Assembly (NCBI GenBank): GCA_004524515.1
Contig: SDNV01000011.1
Location: 1-34,423 of the forward strand
Reading direction: 5' to 3'
Length of the DNA: 34,423 nt
Source: Promethearchaeota archaeon
Lineage (GTDB): Archaea > Asgardarchaeota > Lokiarchaeia > Sigynarchaeales > SOKP01
Shown: one piece after another, positions 7,928 through 15,701 of the stretch
Position numbering within the stretch: the first letter of the stretch is position 1
Layout of the letters: each line of letters starts with the position of its first letter
The notes under the pieces: generated by a model
Told to the model about the DNA's origin: nothing
The model's database searches: none
Seen by the model: only the letters and a program-made list of their open reading frames with translations
Made by a program: the position numbers and the translations under genes

Positions 7928-8479
7928 TTAATTTGATCCCCATCTATTCATTTCAATATGAATGTTTATCTGGTCTAATATTCTTCCAACGGTATAAATA
8001 ATTAAATCATTGACGCTCTTTGGTTCAATATAGTAAGATGGAACTGGTGGTGCTATCACAACACCCAATCTTGCCAACTTAAGCATATTTTCTAAATGAA
8101 TAGCACTTAAAGGACTTTCTCTAACAACTAATACGAGTTTTCTTTGTTCTTTTATCATCACATCTGCGGCTCTTGTAATCAAATTGTCAGCATATCCATT
8201 TGCGATAGCTGATAATGTTTTCATAGTACAAGGTACTATTATCATCCCATTTTCAATTTTATAGGAACCACTCGCTGGGGCTGCGGTTAAATCATTAAAA
8301 TCATAATTTTTAGAAGCTAAATTCCGAATTTGAGATAGATCATAATTTGTTTCAAGTTTAATTACCTCTTCAGCACTTTTTGATATGATTAATTCTCTTT
8401 CAAGTCCCATTTCCTTCAATATTTCTAGTAATTTTATAGCAATATGAATACCTGTTGCTCCAGTTATAGCAATTAACAC
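7928..8479 (-). CDS. ubiX: UbiX-family flavin prenyltransferase
   Basis: Transfers a dimethylallyl group from dimethylallyl phosphate to reduced FMN, making the prenyl-FMN cofactor of UbiD-type decarboxylases. The 183-residue protein shows the complete pattern: ITGATG near the N-terminus, DFNDLTAAPASGSY, MIIVPCTMKTLSAIANGYADNLITRAADV, the LVLVVRESPLS segment, HLENMLKLARLG and APPVPSYY. It begins with GTG preceded by AAGGTGA; an in-frame stop lies four codons upstream, which fixes the N-terminus. It ends 1 nt from the stop of the kinase-isomerase fusion, in convergent orientation. The most obvious client in the window is the UbiD-family decarboxylase at 2163-3464. Confidence 0.93.
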   Translation of the reverse strand: MLIAITGATGIHIAIKLLEILKEMGLERELIISKSAEEVIKLETNYDLSQIRNLASKNYDFNDLTAAPASGSYKIENGMIIVPCTMKTLSAIANGYADNLITRAADVMIKEQRKLVLVVRESPLSAIHLENMLKLARLGVVIAPPVPSYYIEPKSVNDLIIYTVGRILDQINIHIEMNRWGSN

Positions 8480-8489
8480 CAGATTAGTT

Positions 8490-8496
8490 CACCTTA
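8490..8496 (-). promoter_or_regulatory. Ribosome binding site for ubiX GTG start
   Basis: Read on the minus strand this is AAGGTGA, 10 nt before the GTG at 8479. A TATA-like stretch (TAAAATATAA on the minus strand, 8531-8540) lies further upstream, as expected for its own promoter. Confidence 0.5.
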
Positions 8497-8621
8497 ATTA
8501 TTTTGGATTGAAAATTTAGTATTTGACTTATTATATTTTATGATTCTTTTTAGAGTTTTTCATTTTCTTATATAAAAATTATAACTTGGAGAAGCTGCTT
8601 AATTAAGTTTAAATAATTTTC

Positions 8622-8634
8622 CTTGCTAAGCAAG
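8622..8634. repeat. 13-bp palindrome between ubiX and the geranylgeranyl reductase gene
   Basis: CTTGCT-A-AGCAAG has perfect 6-bp arms around one base, in the 191-bp gap downstream of the reductase stop and about 145 bp before the ubiX start. It could be an operator or part of a 3' end structure. No T-tract follows it on the minus strand. Confidence 0.4.
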
Positions 8635-8670
8635 TTACTCTATCATTCAATAAATACTGGAAGAAGTAGA

Positions 8671-9840
8671 TTAAATTAGCCCTCTTGTTATTATTTGTGA
8701 GGATCTATATGTTTCCCATAGAGATAAGAATTTCTTTAGAGATTCATCATTTTCAAATATTTTATCTCGAGCAATTCGTTTTGCTTTTAGGACTTTTAAA
8801 AATTTACGATCTAAATTACGTTCATAAGTTACACCGATTTTATCTAATCTATCTTTTTTCTCACATGTTTTAATAGCTTCAATAGCTAATTGCCCCGACA
8901 TCATTGCATATGGGATACCTTTTCCACTAATAGGATCAACGATTCCACCGGCGTCGCCAACGGCAAATACATTATCATCATAAAGTTTTGGTCTTATTCC
9001 AACAGGAATTAAGTGAGGTTTAAAAATTTCCAAATTTGAATCTTCAAGGGCATTTTTTACATAAGGGAGATTCTCGAATTTTCGGAACTCTTCTCTAGAA
9101 TTTTTTATTAAATTTATTTGATTTCCCCATCCTACGGTTATGGTTTCAGTTTTAGGAAATAACCACGCATATCCAACTGCTATTAAATTTTTAATACCAA
9201 AGAATAAATGCACTGCATCAGAACCTAATATATTGTTTATGTAGGATTTTGAAGTTTTCATTTCCTTGGTAATTGTTAAGATAAGATTTTCCTTTTTGAA
9301 AAATGGCCATTTTAGTAGTTTTAATGTTGGAGAAGTCACTCCGTCGGCAGCGATAATATATTTAGCATTATAACTCGCTTTGTCAGTACTAATTTGATAA
9401 AGATCGCCAGATTTAATTATATCAATTAACCTTTCTTTCTCTTTTAGTTTGGCTCCCTTTTCAATTGCATTATCCGTTAAAAATTTATCAAAAACGCTAC
9501 GCCACACAACGGCTCCTTTTCCTTTTTTAGAATAATTTTCACCATCTACATGATGCAACTCCAAAGATTCTATTACTCTTGCAATTTTGTCTTCAGGATA
9601 ATCAATTTCTTCAACTAACTCCCATGCAATCGCTCCTCCACAAGCCTTATATCTACCCTTATCTCCTAAGTGTTCTTTTTCGAGTAATAGTGTGTTATAT
9701 CCATTTTCTGCGCTAGCTTTAGCAGCAAAAGAACCCCCAGGACCCGCTCCAACAATTATAATATCATAACTATTTGGTGAATTTGCCAAAATAATCAATT
9801 TCAAGTAAAATTTTATTAGATTATAAAAACCTTCAAACAA
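8671..9840 (-). CDS. Geranylgeranyl reductase family FAD-dependent oxidoreductase
   Basis: Saturates the geranylgeranyl chains of archaeal ether lipids, downstream of the IPP/DMAPP made by the neighbouring operon. Visible features are the FAD-binding YDIIIVGAGPGGSFAAKAS with the following Glu (LLLEKE), KACGGAI, the substrate-site VGYAWLFPK matching the family's YxWxFP motif, and the second FAD motif GDAGGIVDPISGKGI. The length (about 390) is normal for the family. The start is uncertain. TTG at 9840 gives a 24-residue hydrophobic lead before YDII. TTG at 9789 (MANSPNSYDII) looks more like family N-termini. Neither has a clear ribosome site. Confidence 0.88.
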   Translation of the reverse strand: MFEGFYNLIKFYLKLIILANSPNSYDIIIVGAGPGGSFAAKASAENGYNTLLLEKEHLGDKGRYKACGGAIAWELVEEIDYPEDKIARVIESLELHHVDGENYSKKGKGAVVWRSVFDKFLTDNAIEKGAKLKEKERLIDIIKSGDLYQISTDKASYNAKYIIAADGVTSPTLKLLKWPFFKKENLILTITKEMKTSKSYINNILGSDAVHLFFGIKNLIAVGYAWLFPKTETITVGWGNQINLIKNSREEFRKFENLPYVKNALEDSNLEIFKPHLIPVGIRPKLYDDNVFAVGDAGGIVDPISGKGIPYAMMSGQLAIEAIKTCEKKDRLDKIGVTYERNLDRKFLKVLKAKRIARDKIFENDESLKKFLSLWETYRSSQIITRGLI

Positions 9841-9972
9841 TTTAAGCTATTTCAAATCTAAATTATAATCACATATTAATTTTTAAATGAAATCACTCCC
9901 TAAAAATTAATTCTATTGATTGAGGTTTTTGTAAAAGAAAATACATTTAAATAATTCCACTATGGAGATTTT

Positions 9973-10884
9973 ATGGAAAGAATACCAGAAATTAAAAAAC
10001 AAATAAATGATAAAAAAGGAAAGGAATGGATTGGTTTACAAACAACAACAGAAAAGCAACTTGAATCCCTTTTATGGTATTTAGAACATCCAAAGTTGCA
10101 AGAAAATTCAAAATTACTTGAAGAAATAATTGAATTCTATTATATTGCGAAAGCGAGCGGATTTACTAAAATGGAAGGGATAATTCGGAAGCTTGACCAA
10201 TTAACTATTACATTAGGAAAATTTGATTATGCTGAAGAGGAGAAAGAAATTGATATAAAACCTAAATTTTTGAATTATGTTCAAGCAATAAAAGAATTAA
10301 GAAGCAAAATTGAGATTTTGATGCAATCTCCATATGGAACGAGTCTTCCTGAAAATACTCAAAAATCCATAATTGAATTTATTAATTATTTAAATCATCC
10401 AGATCTACATAAAAAACCGAATTTATTTGATGATATTTATGAAAAGTACGAGGAAGCTAAAGAATCTGATTTTATGAAAATGCAAACTTTCAATACTATG
10501 TTAAACATGCTTGAAATCAAATTAGGACCTGTAACTAAAGAAATGAAAAAATATAAGACTCTTGAAGAGAAAATAAAAGATTTCGAAGATGAAAAGAAAA
10601 GATTTTCTGAGGAATGGGATAAATTAAAAGGCGATCAAGAAATATTGAATACCGAAAGGGAAAGTCTAGTTAAAGAAAAGGAAAAATTATCACAAGAAAA
10701 CAATAAGTTAAAAGATGATATAGATGCTTTGAAAAAAGAATGGGATAGAATTGAAGAAGAAAAGGCTAAACTTAAACAAGAGAAAGAAATATTAACGAAA
10801 GAACGAGAAAATTTATCAAATGAGTTTAAAAAACTCGAATCAGAATGGCAAAAATTAGAAACTATCAAGGATAAGGCGGAATAA
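9973..10884 (+). CDS. Coiled-coil protein with duplicated ~60-residue helical unit
   Basis: I do not recognise a family. The 303-residue protein is soluble and highly charged. Residues ~24-84 and ~128-188 are two copies of one unit: LESLLWYLEHPKLQ / IIEFINYLNHPDLH, then ...YYIAKASGFTKM / ...YEEAKESDFMKM, then ...LTITLG / ...LEIKLG. From ~190 to the end there is a long E/K-rich coiled coil with heptads and a repeated WDKLKGDQE / WDRIEEEKA / WQKLETIKD rhythm. The ATG at 9973 has GGAG 5 nt upstream. There is no signal peptide or membrane helix. The architecture suggests a structural or scaffold protein, but function is unknown. Confidence 0.75.
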   Translation: MERIPEIKKQINDKKGKEWIGLQTTTEKQLESLLWYLEHPKLQENSKLLEEIIEFYYIAKASGFTKMEGIIRKLDQLTITLGKFDYAEEEKEIDIKPKFLNYVQAIKELRSKIEILMQSPYGTSLPENTQKSIIEFINYLNHPDLHKKPNLFDDIYEKYEEAKESDFMKMQTFNTMLNMLEIKLGPVTKEMKKYKTLEEKIKDFEDEKKRFSEEWDKLKGDQEILNTERESLVKEKEKLSQENNKLKDDIDALKKEWDRIEEEKAKLKQEKEILTKERENLSNEFKKLESEWQKLETIKDKAE

Positions 10885-10994
10885 TATAGATTAAATTATA
10901 CTAATTGATCTTCAGATTTTTTCAAAAAAAGTTAATTCTATTAATTCCGAAAGATTCAAAATTACTAAAAATTAAAGCTTTAATTCTTTTGAAT

Positions 10995-11687
10995 ATGACT
11001 TTTAAAGAAAGATTCTTTTTTGATGAGGATAATCCAGATTGGATACAAAAAACTGTATTTATTATTATCATATGGTATATTATTGATGTTATCATTTTCT
11101 TTCTTTTAGGTTTTATGAATATTTTGAATACCCTTGCTGCTAGTAATCTGGTTTTCCTTTTACTAATAACATCTTTTTTATTTAAATTTGTACGTCAAAA
11201 TGAGCAATTTCAGGGTAAAATTAAATATTTATATTTGCCAACCATCTTTATTCTAGCAATAATAGAGGAAACAATTGTGTATTATAGTGGGGGCGGGTTA
11301 CAAGGTGCTGCAGTTAGTCTGTGGCACGATCTTGCCCTCTCCATTCCGGTCTTTTTAATGATCGGTATTGGAATTCTAATTACAAATCGTATCAAACCAA
11401 TGAATTCTGGTGAAATATTTCTGCTTGGATTAATATGCGGAATAATTATGGAGATAATACTTCCTGGACATTTCTTTAACATAATTTTGATATTTCTTTT
11501 TGTTGGTGCAGGTGCTGGTTTTTATTCAATCCTATATACTGCCCTTGCCCCGATACCGGATATGGTCCTTGAGCATACTAAAGTTCAAACCCTTACAATA
11601 CTTTTGATTGGGACAATAATTTGTTTGATCTGTATGGTTATTGCAGGAATTATTGGTACTACCTTATATAATTCAACCACTACATAA
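10995..11687 (+). CDS. Integral membrane protein of unknown function
   Basis: Read from the ATG at 10995, this is a 230-residue protein starting MTFKERFFFDEDNPDW, with about six hydrophobic helices separated by short loops. The frame is open back to a TTG at 10905, but the extra 30 residues look like translated noncoding sequence. A polar EET sits in one helix followed by SGGG and WHD. This recalls, but does not match, the EExxxR...H pattern of CPBP intramembrane proteases, so I do not assign that family. It sits between the coiled-coil gene and a PLP enzyme, all on the + strand. Confidence 0.65.
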   Translation: MTFKERFFFDEDNPDWIQKTVFIIIIWYIIDVIIFFLLGFMNILNTLAASNLVFLLLITSFLFKFVRQNEQFQGKIKYLYLPTIFILAIIEETIVYYSGGGLQGAAVSLWHDLALSIPVFLMIGIGILITNRIKPMNSGEIFLLGLICGIIMEIILPGHFFNIILIFLFVGAGAGFYSILYTALAPIPDMVLEHTKVQTLTILLIGTIICLICMVIAGIIGTTLYNSTTT

Positions 11688-11704
11688 TATTAGGTAAATT
11701 TAAA

Positions 11705-12787
11705 ATGTCTAAAACAAGAAGGAATCCAATTCTATTCGAGTATTATCCTGATCTCGAGGCGGATATTCCTTGGATAAGTCTAAATCTATTAAAATCTCCA
11801 GTAAAACGATTAATGAATCTTCAGGATTATTTAGGTATAAATTCATTATGGATAAAACAGGATGATCTTATCTCAGATATATATGGGGGTAATAAACCTA
11901 GAAAACTTGAATTTATTCTCGCGGATGCTATCAAAAATGGATTTAATAAAGTTTTAACTGTCGGAGGGATAGGATCTAATCACTGTGTTGCAACAGCAGC
12001 ATTTTGTAATAACTTAAATTTAGAATCTTATGCCATATTAGTTTATCAACCGATAACTCTTTATGTTAGAAATAATCTCTTGCTCGAATTACATTTTAAG
12101 AACCATCTAATCTATACCCATACGCAAAGAGGAATGAGATTTAAAGTTCGCTGGAAGCTAAAAAAAGATAAAAATATCTATTATATTGGACCAGGCGGGA
12201 GTACTCCTCTTGGAACACTAGGCTTTGTCAATGCTGCTCTTGAAATGAAGGATCAAATTAATAATGGAGAAATGCCTGAACCCGATTATTTATTTGTAGC
12301 AAATGGATCAATGGGAACAACAGCGGGATTAACCTTAGGTATAAAAATTGCGAAATTAAAAACAATCATTTATGCTATTCGAGTTACTGCTCCAAACTTT
12401 GGTAACTTTGAAAATACTAAATATTTAGCTTCAGAGTCCAGAGCACTTCTAGCTAAATATGATCCTTCCATCCCCAGCCTTTCTTTTAAGCATCTCATTG
12501 TAGATGGAAATTATTATGGAGAGGCTTATGGAAAGCCTACTCGAGAGGGTCTTGAGGCTATTAAACTCTTAAAAGAAACGGAGTCTATTACTCTTGAGCC
12601 TACTTATACGGGAAAGACATTTGCTGGCCTAATTGATTATGTGAGAACTAAAAAGAATAAGTTAAAAAACAAGAAAATTTTGTTTTGGAATACTTATAAT
12701 AGTAATGATTTCTCCGATATCATTTCAAAAATGGATTATCATAATTTACCTAAAGAACTACATTGGGTATTCCAAAAACAAATTTAA
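11705..12787 (+). CDS. PLP-dependent D-cysteine desulfhydrase / ACC deaminase family enzyme
   Basis: A 360-residue fold-type II PLP enzyme. The PLP lysine is in GGNKPRKLEF (around residue 64-70), followed by GGIGSNHCVATAAF, the cofactor/substrate Ser-Asn-His motif of this family. GPGGSTPLGTLGF and ANGSMGTTAGLTLG bind the PLP phosphate region, and LEPTYTGKTFAG is the usual C-terminal motif. Family members release ammonia from D-cysteine, ACC or related D-amino acids; the substrate cannot be fixed here. The ATG has AGGT about 10 nt upstream. The N-terminal lead (~30 residues) is somewhat longer than in many members. Confidence 0.85.
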   Translation: MSKTRRNPILFEYYPDLEADIPWISLNLLKSPVKRLMNLQDYLGINSLWIKQDDLISDIYGGNKPRKLEFILADAIKNGFNKVLTVGGIGSNHCVATAAFCNNLNLESYAILVYQPITLYVRNNLLLELHFKNHLIYTHTQRGMRFKVRWKLKKDKNIYYIGPGGSTPLGTLGFVNAALEMKDQINNGEMPEPDYLFVANGSMGTTAGLTLGIKIAKLKTIIYAIRVTAPNFGNFENTKYLASESRALLAKYDPSIPSLSFKHLIVDGNYYGEAYGKPTREGLEAIKLLKETESITLEPTYTGKTFAGLIDYVRTKKNKLKNKKILFWNTYNSNDFSDIISKMDYHNLPKELHWVFQKQI

Positions 12788-12839
12788 AAACTTTGAAATA
12801 ATAAAAATACTTCTTATTCTGGATCATATTATTAGTAAT

Positions 12840-13445
12840 CTATAGTATGAAGGTCAGACTTCCATATATTATGTGATAAACTGTATATTGGGTTAAACGA
12901 AGAACTAATACTGCGAGAAATCCACCCTTTCTATAGCAATAGCAAGCTATTATAATATATCCTCCAGAAATAATTATGATTTGTAATAAAACTAAAAAGG
13001 TTATAATTCCAACAAAAGAGCTAAATAAAATTAATTGTATTATGATATAAATTATACTTTCAAATATAGCAACCCCCCAAAATACCTGCTCCTGTCTATT
13101 ATCATTTAATAACTTGTAGGAAATTAGCCATATTAGAAATGTCAATAAAAATAAACGCCAAAATATCTCATCAGTAATGCCAAGAAAAATCCAATATGGA
13201 ATTGAAATTGGAAACGGAAGTTGAGGGACTTTGATAGGATTGAATAAATCAAATAAAATTGCGCTGATTCCAAAAATCAATCCAAAGAAAAAAGGAATTA
13301 AAACACGTTTATTCATGTTTATTTCTTTATCTAGCATTCCAGGAAATCCCGCAATTTTTTCAAAATAGATAAGTGCGATATATCCCAAGAAAAGATAAAT
13401 TATCGTTAATACCCAATTATTAATTATTTGAATGGGATCTAACAA
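12840..13445 (-). CDS. CPBP-like intramembrane protease homologue, N-terminus uncertain
   Basis: A 201-residue membrane protein from a TTG at 13445. DEIFWRLFLL near residue 90 resembles the EExxxR motif of CPBP (Abi/Rce1) proteases, with Asp for the first Glu. A later YHIIYGS could supply the HxxxN-like motif, so homology is plausible and activity uncertain. The same frame stays open for at least 50 codons upstream of the TTG and encodes a convincing extra helix (VYFILGLIVIIFQVILTIILL) preceded by a polar IAELDRSKQ. The real protein is therefore probably longer, although no ATG, GTG or TTG is available there. It lies downstream of the hypB and hexapeptide genes on the same strand. Confidence 0.6.
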   Translation of the reverse strand: MLDPIQIINNWVLTIIYLFLGYIALIYFEKIAGFPGMLDKEINMNKRVLIPFFFGLIFGISAILFDLFNPIKVPQLPFPISIPYWIFLGITDEIFWRLFLLTFLIWLISYKLLNDNRQEQVFWGVAIFESIIYIIIQLILFSSFVGIITFLVLLQIIIISGGYIIIACYCYRKGGFLAVLVLRLTQYTVYHIIYGSLTFIL

Positions 13446-13566
13446 AATTATTGTTAAAATTACTTGAAATATAATAACAATTAATCCTAGAATAAAATAA
13501 ACTTGTTTTGAACGATCTAATTCTGCTATTTTGATTGATAATTTATTCTGGTTAAATAAACCAAAA

Positions 13567-13992
13567 TTAGAAATTGATTTTTTTAATGTTTTCTTTTTTA
13601 TCTGTAATAGCTTTTAAGATACAATTTTTTTCCTTTAAAGTATCAAAATCTAGATTACTATCCTTTACAACTATACAATTTTCTAATGTAAAATTATTGC
13701 CGAGTTTCACATTATCTAATATGATAGTATTCGAAAGTTCTATATAATCTCCAAGTTCGCAATTATTTCCGATATAGACATTAGGTCCTAAAAGCACATC
13801 ATCACCTAAACTAACATTATTTCCAAGATGCACAGGCTCAATAAATGTAGGAAAATCTCCTATATAATTTTCTATTTTATGATGATTCTTTATCTCTTTT
13901 AGGATATCTTTAAAAATATTACGAATATTTGTCGTATCAATACTATCCATATCTTTTATAGAATTTTCTATTTTCTCTATTAGTTCTTTCAT
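13567..13992 (-). CDS. Small hexapeptide-repeat (left-handed beta-helix) protein
   Basis: A 141-residue protein. A charged helical N-terminus (~1-45) is followed by hexapeptide repeats of [LIV]-G-x-x-x type between ~50 and ~115: IEPVHLGNNVSLGDDVLLGPNVYIGNNCELGDYIELSNTIILDNVKLGNN. This is the left-handed parallel beta-helix of acyltransferases, nucleotidyltransferase tails and gamma-carbonic anhydrase-like proteins. There is no separate catalytic domain, so it could be a subunit or a scaffold. It starts 2 nt after the hypB stop, so the two are almost certainly co-transcribed. The C-terminal tail is lysine-rich. Confidence 0.75.
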   Translation of the reverse strand: MKELIEKIENSIKDMDSIDTTNIRNIFKDILKEIKNHHKIENYIGDFPTFIEPVHLGNNVSLGDDVLLGPNVYIGNNCELGDYIELSNTIILDNVKLGNNFTLENCIVVKDSNLDFDTLKEKNCILKAITDKKENIKKINF

Positions 13993-13994
13993 TT

Positions 13995-14711
13995 TTATAA
14001 ACCCAATATTTTTATTAATTTATCGATATTCTCGCCAGTTTTAGCGCTTGTGGTAAGAACTTCTATTTTGGGATTAAATTTTTTAGCATCGCTTATCATC
14101 TTATTGAGATTAGTTCCTAAACGTTCTAGTAGATCAATTTTATTAATTATAGCGATGTCTGACATTTTGAAAAGCATGGGATGTTTTTCTACCACCCATT
14201 CTCCTTCTGTAATTGAAACTACTGTTATTCTTTTGTCTGTACCAAGAGTAAATTCGGAAGGGCATATTAAATTTCCCACATTTTCTACAAAAATAACATC
14301 ATATTCGGATAAATCTTTATTTTTTATAATCTGGTTAATATGATAAGCATTTAAAGCACATTCACGGCCAGTATTGATTTGAACCGTTTCGACATTATGC
14401 GCTTCTATTCGATCGGCATCAACTCTAGTAGTAATATCCCCACATATTACTAAAGTTCTATATTTAGATGAGATTTGTTCGCTAATTTTTTCTAAAAGTG
14501 CGGTTTTACCTGCCCCAATTGCCCCAACTATATCAAATGATTTGATATTATACTTTTTAAAACCTCGATTTATACGTTCAGCTAATATCTCATTATCCCT
14601 TTCTACTTCTTTTTTGGTCTCTATAACTAAATCTCTTATTTCTTCCCTTGCTAAATTAGTACTTTCAAGCTCTTGGATCCTCCCAATCTCACGTTCTTCC
14701 TTATCTGACAT
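13995..14711 (-). CDS. hypB: HypB-like nickel-insertion GTPase with altered metal site
   Basis: HypB is a GTPase that helps insert nickel into [NiFe] hydrogenases. The 238-residue protein has the P-loop GAIGAGKTAL (around 64-73), GDITTRVDADRI, ENVGNLICPSEFTLG with the Walker B-like region, and NKIDLL for guanine recognition. The usual metal site in archaeal and bacterial HypB is Cys-His in TGKECHLDA plus the Cys of LICP. Here the first motif reads TGRECALNA, so the His is replaced by Ala while both Cys remain. The N-terminus is charged and lacks a His-rich stretch. No hydrogenase or other hyp gene is in the window. The downstream partner is a hexapeptide-repeat protein. Confidence 0.88.
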   Translation of the reverse strand: MSDKEEREIGRIQELESTNLAREEIRDLVIETKKEVERDNEILAERINRGFKKYNIKSFDIVGAIGAGKTALLEKISEQISSKYRTLVICGDITTRVDADRIEAHNVETVQINTGRECALNAYHINQIIKNKDLSEYDVIFVENVGNLICPSEFTLGTDKRITVVSITEGEWVVEKHPMLFKMSDIAIINKIDLLERLGTNLNKMISDAKKFNPKIEVLTTSAKTGENIDKLIKILGL

Positions 14712-14913
14712 TTTTTTTAATCTGCTATAGATTCAATAATTTGGTATTTGCTTCATTATTTTTATTTTTTCCGATATTAATTTGTAAATGATGAAAGAAA
14801 ATGGCTTCTTTATCAGTGTAGAGGTTTTTTAAAAATTTTATTATATGAGTTTCAATTAATTTTTGCATAGTTTAGAATAGATTTAATTTCTGCATTTTAA
14901 TGTCAAAGTAAGG

Positions 14914-14920
14914 TTTATAA
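14914..14920 (+). promoter_or_regulatory. TATA-like box for the DUF429 gene
   Basis: TTTATAA lies about 39 bp before the ATG at 14956, which would give a short leader of about 13 nt. No ribosome site is visible before the ATG. Confidence 0.35.
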
Positions 14921-14955
14921 GTAGAAGAAACTACGAATAATAGCGAAATTTCTTT

Positions 14956-15690
14956 ATGGAAAAATCGATTAAGTGTATAGGTATTGACGGTTGCCAAACT
15001 GGATGGATAAGCGCATATAGACAAGATCCAATAAAATGGAAATTTGAGATATTTCCTACAATACAGGAATTCTGGAACAAATATTCTTATACGAAATTGA
15101 TTTTGATTGATATACCTATTGGATTAAGAGATAAAGGGAGCAAACCACGCTTATGTGATAAAGCAGCTCGTAAATTTCTCACAAGAATGCGATCATCTAG
15201 CATTTTTCCAACACCTTGCCGTGCGTCTTTATACGCAAATACATATATTGAAGCCAATCAAATTAACAGGAAATTCACGGGAAAAGGATTGTCCAAACAA
15301 ACTTGGAATATTACTGGAAAAATTCGAGAGGTCGATAATTTATTACGAAATGATGCAAAAACATCTAATATTTTCATAGAATCTCATCCGGAATTATGTT
15401 TTGCTGCACTTTCTAATGGAACTCCAATGAGGCATTATAAAAAATCAGAGAATGGAATAAAAGAGAGATTAACAATAATAGAATCTTTCTGTGAGAACTC
15501 TCATCAGCTTCTAAATGAAGTAATAGTTCAATTTTCAAAAGAAAAACTCTCTATAGATGATGTTTTAGACGCTTGGGTATTAGCGATATCTGGGTCTAAA
15601 GGTCGGTCAAATCTGCGATTTCTTCCCGAAAATTTTGAGTATGATTCAGAAGGTTTACCAATGCGAATGGCAATTCCTGATTTTAGATAA
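14956..15690 (+). CDS. DUF429 family protein (predicted RNase H-like nuclease)
   Basis: A 244-residue protein with the DUF429 pattern: GIDGCQTGWI near the N-terminus, LILIDIPIGL (~50-60), CDKAARKFL followed by RSSSIFPTPCR, ESHPELCFAAL (~145-155) and SIDDVLDAWVLAI near the C-terminus. The conserved acidic residues (D in GIDG, D in IDIP, E in ESHPE, D in DDVLDA) fit an RNase H-like catalytic arrangement predicted for the family. No experimental role is known to me. It is flanked by divergent hypB and a convergent acyltransferase gene, so the context adds nothing about its job. Confidence 0.85.
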   Translation: MEKSIKCIGIDGCQTGWISAYRQDPIKWKFEIFPTIQEFWNKYSYTKLILIDIPIGLRDKGSKPRLCDKAARKFLTRMRSSSIFPTPCRASLYANTYIEANQINRKFTGKGLSKQTWNITGKIREVDNLLRNDAKTSNIFIESHPELCFAALSNGTPMRHYKKSENGIKERLTIIESFCENSHQLLNEVIVQFSKEKLSIDDVLDAWVLAISGSKGRSNLRFLPENFEYDSEGLPMRMAIPDFR

Positions 15691-15701
15691 ACGAATAGAA
15701 T

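Noticed and set aside
10905..10994. Longer N-terminus for the membrane protein from a TTG at 10905.
   Set aside because: The 30 extra residues are low-complexity Lys/Leu/Ile with no ribosome site; ATG at 10995 begins a more protein-like segment.
10995..11687. Assignment of the membrane protein as a CPBP intramembrane protease because of its EET and WHD.
   Set aside because: The Arg of EExxxR and the later His motifs are not in place.
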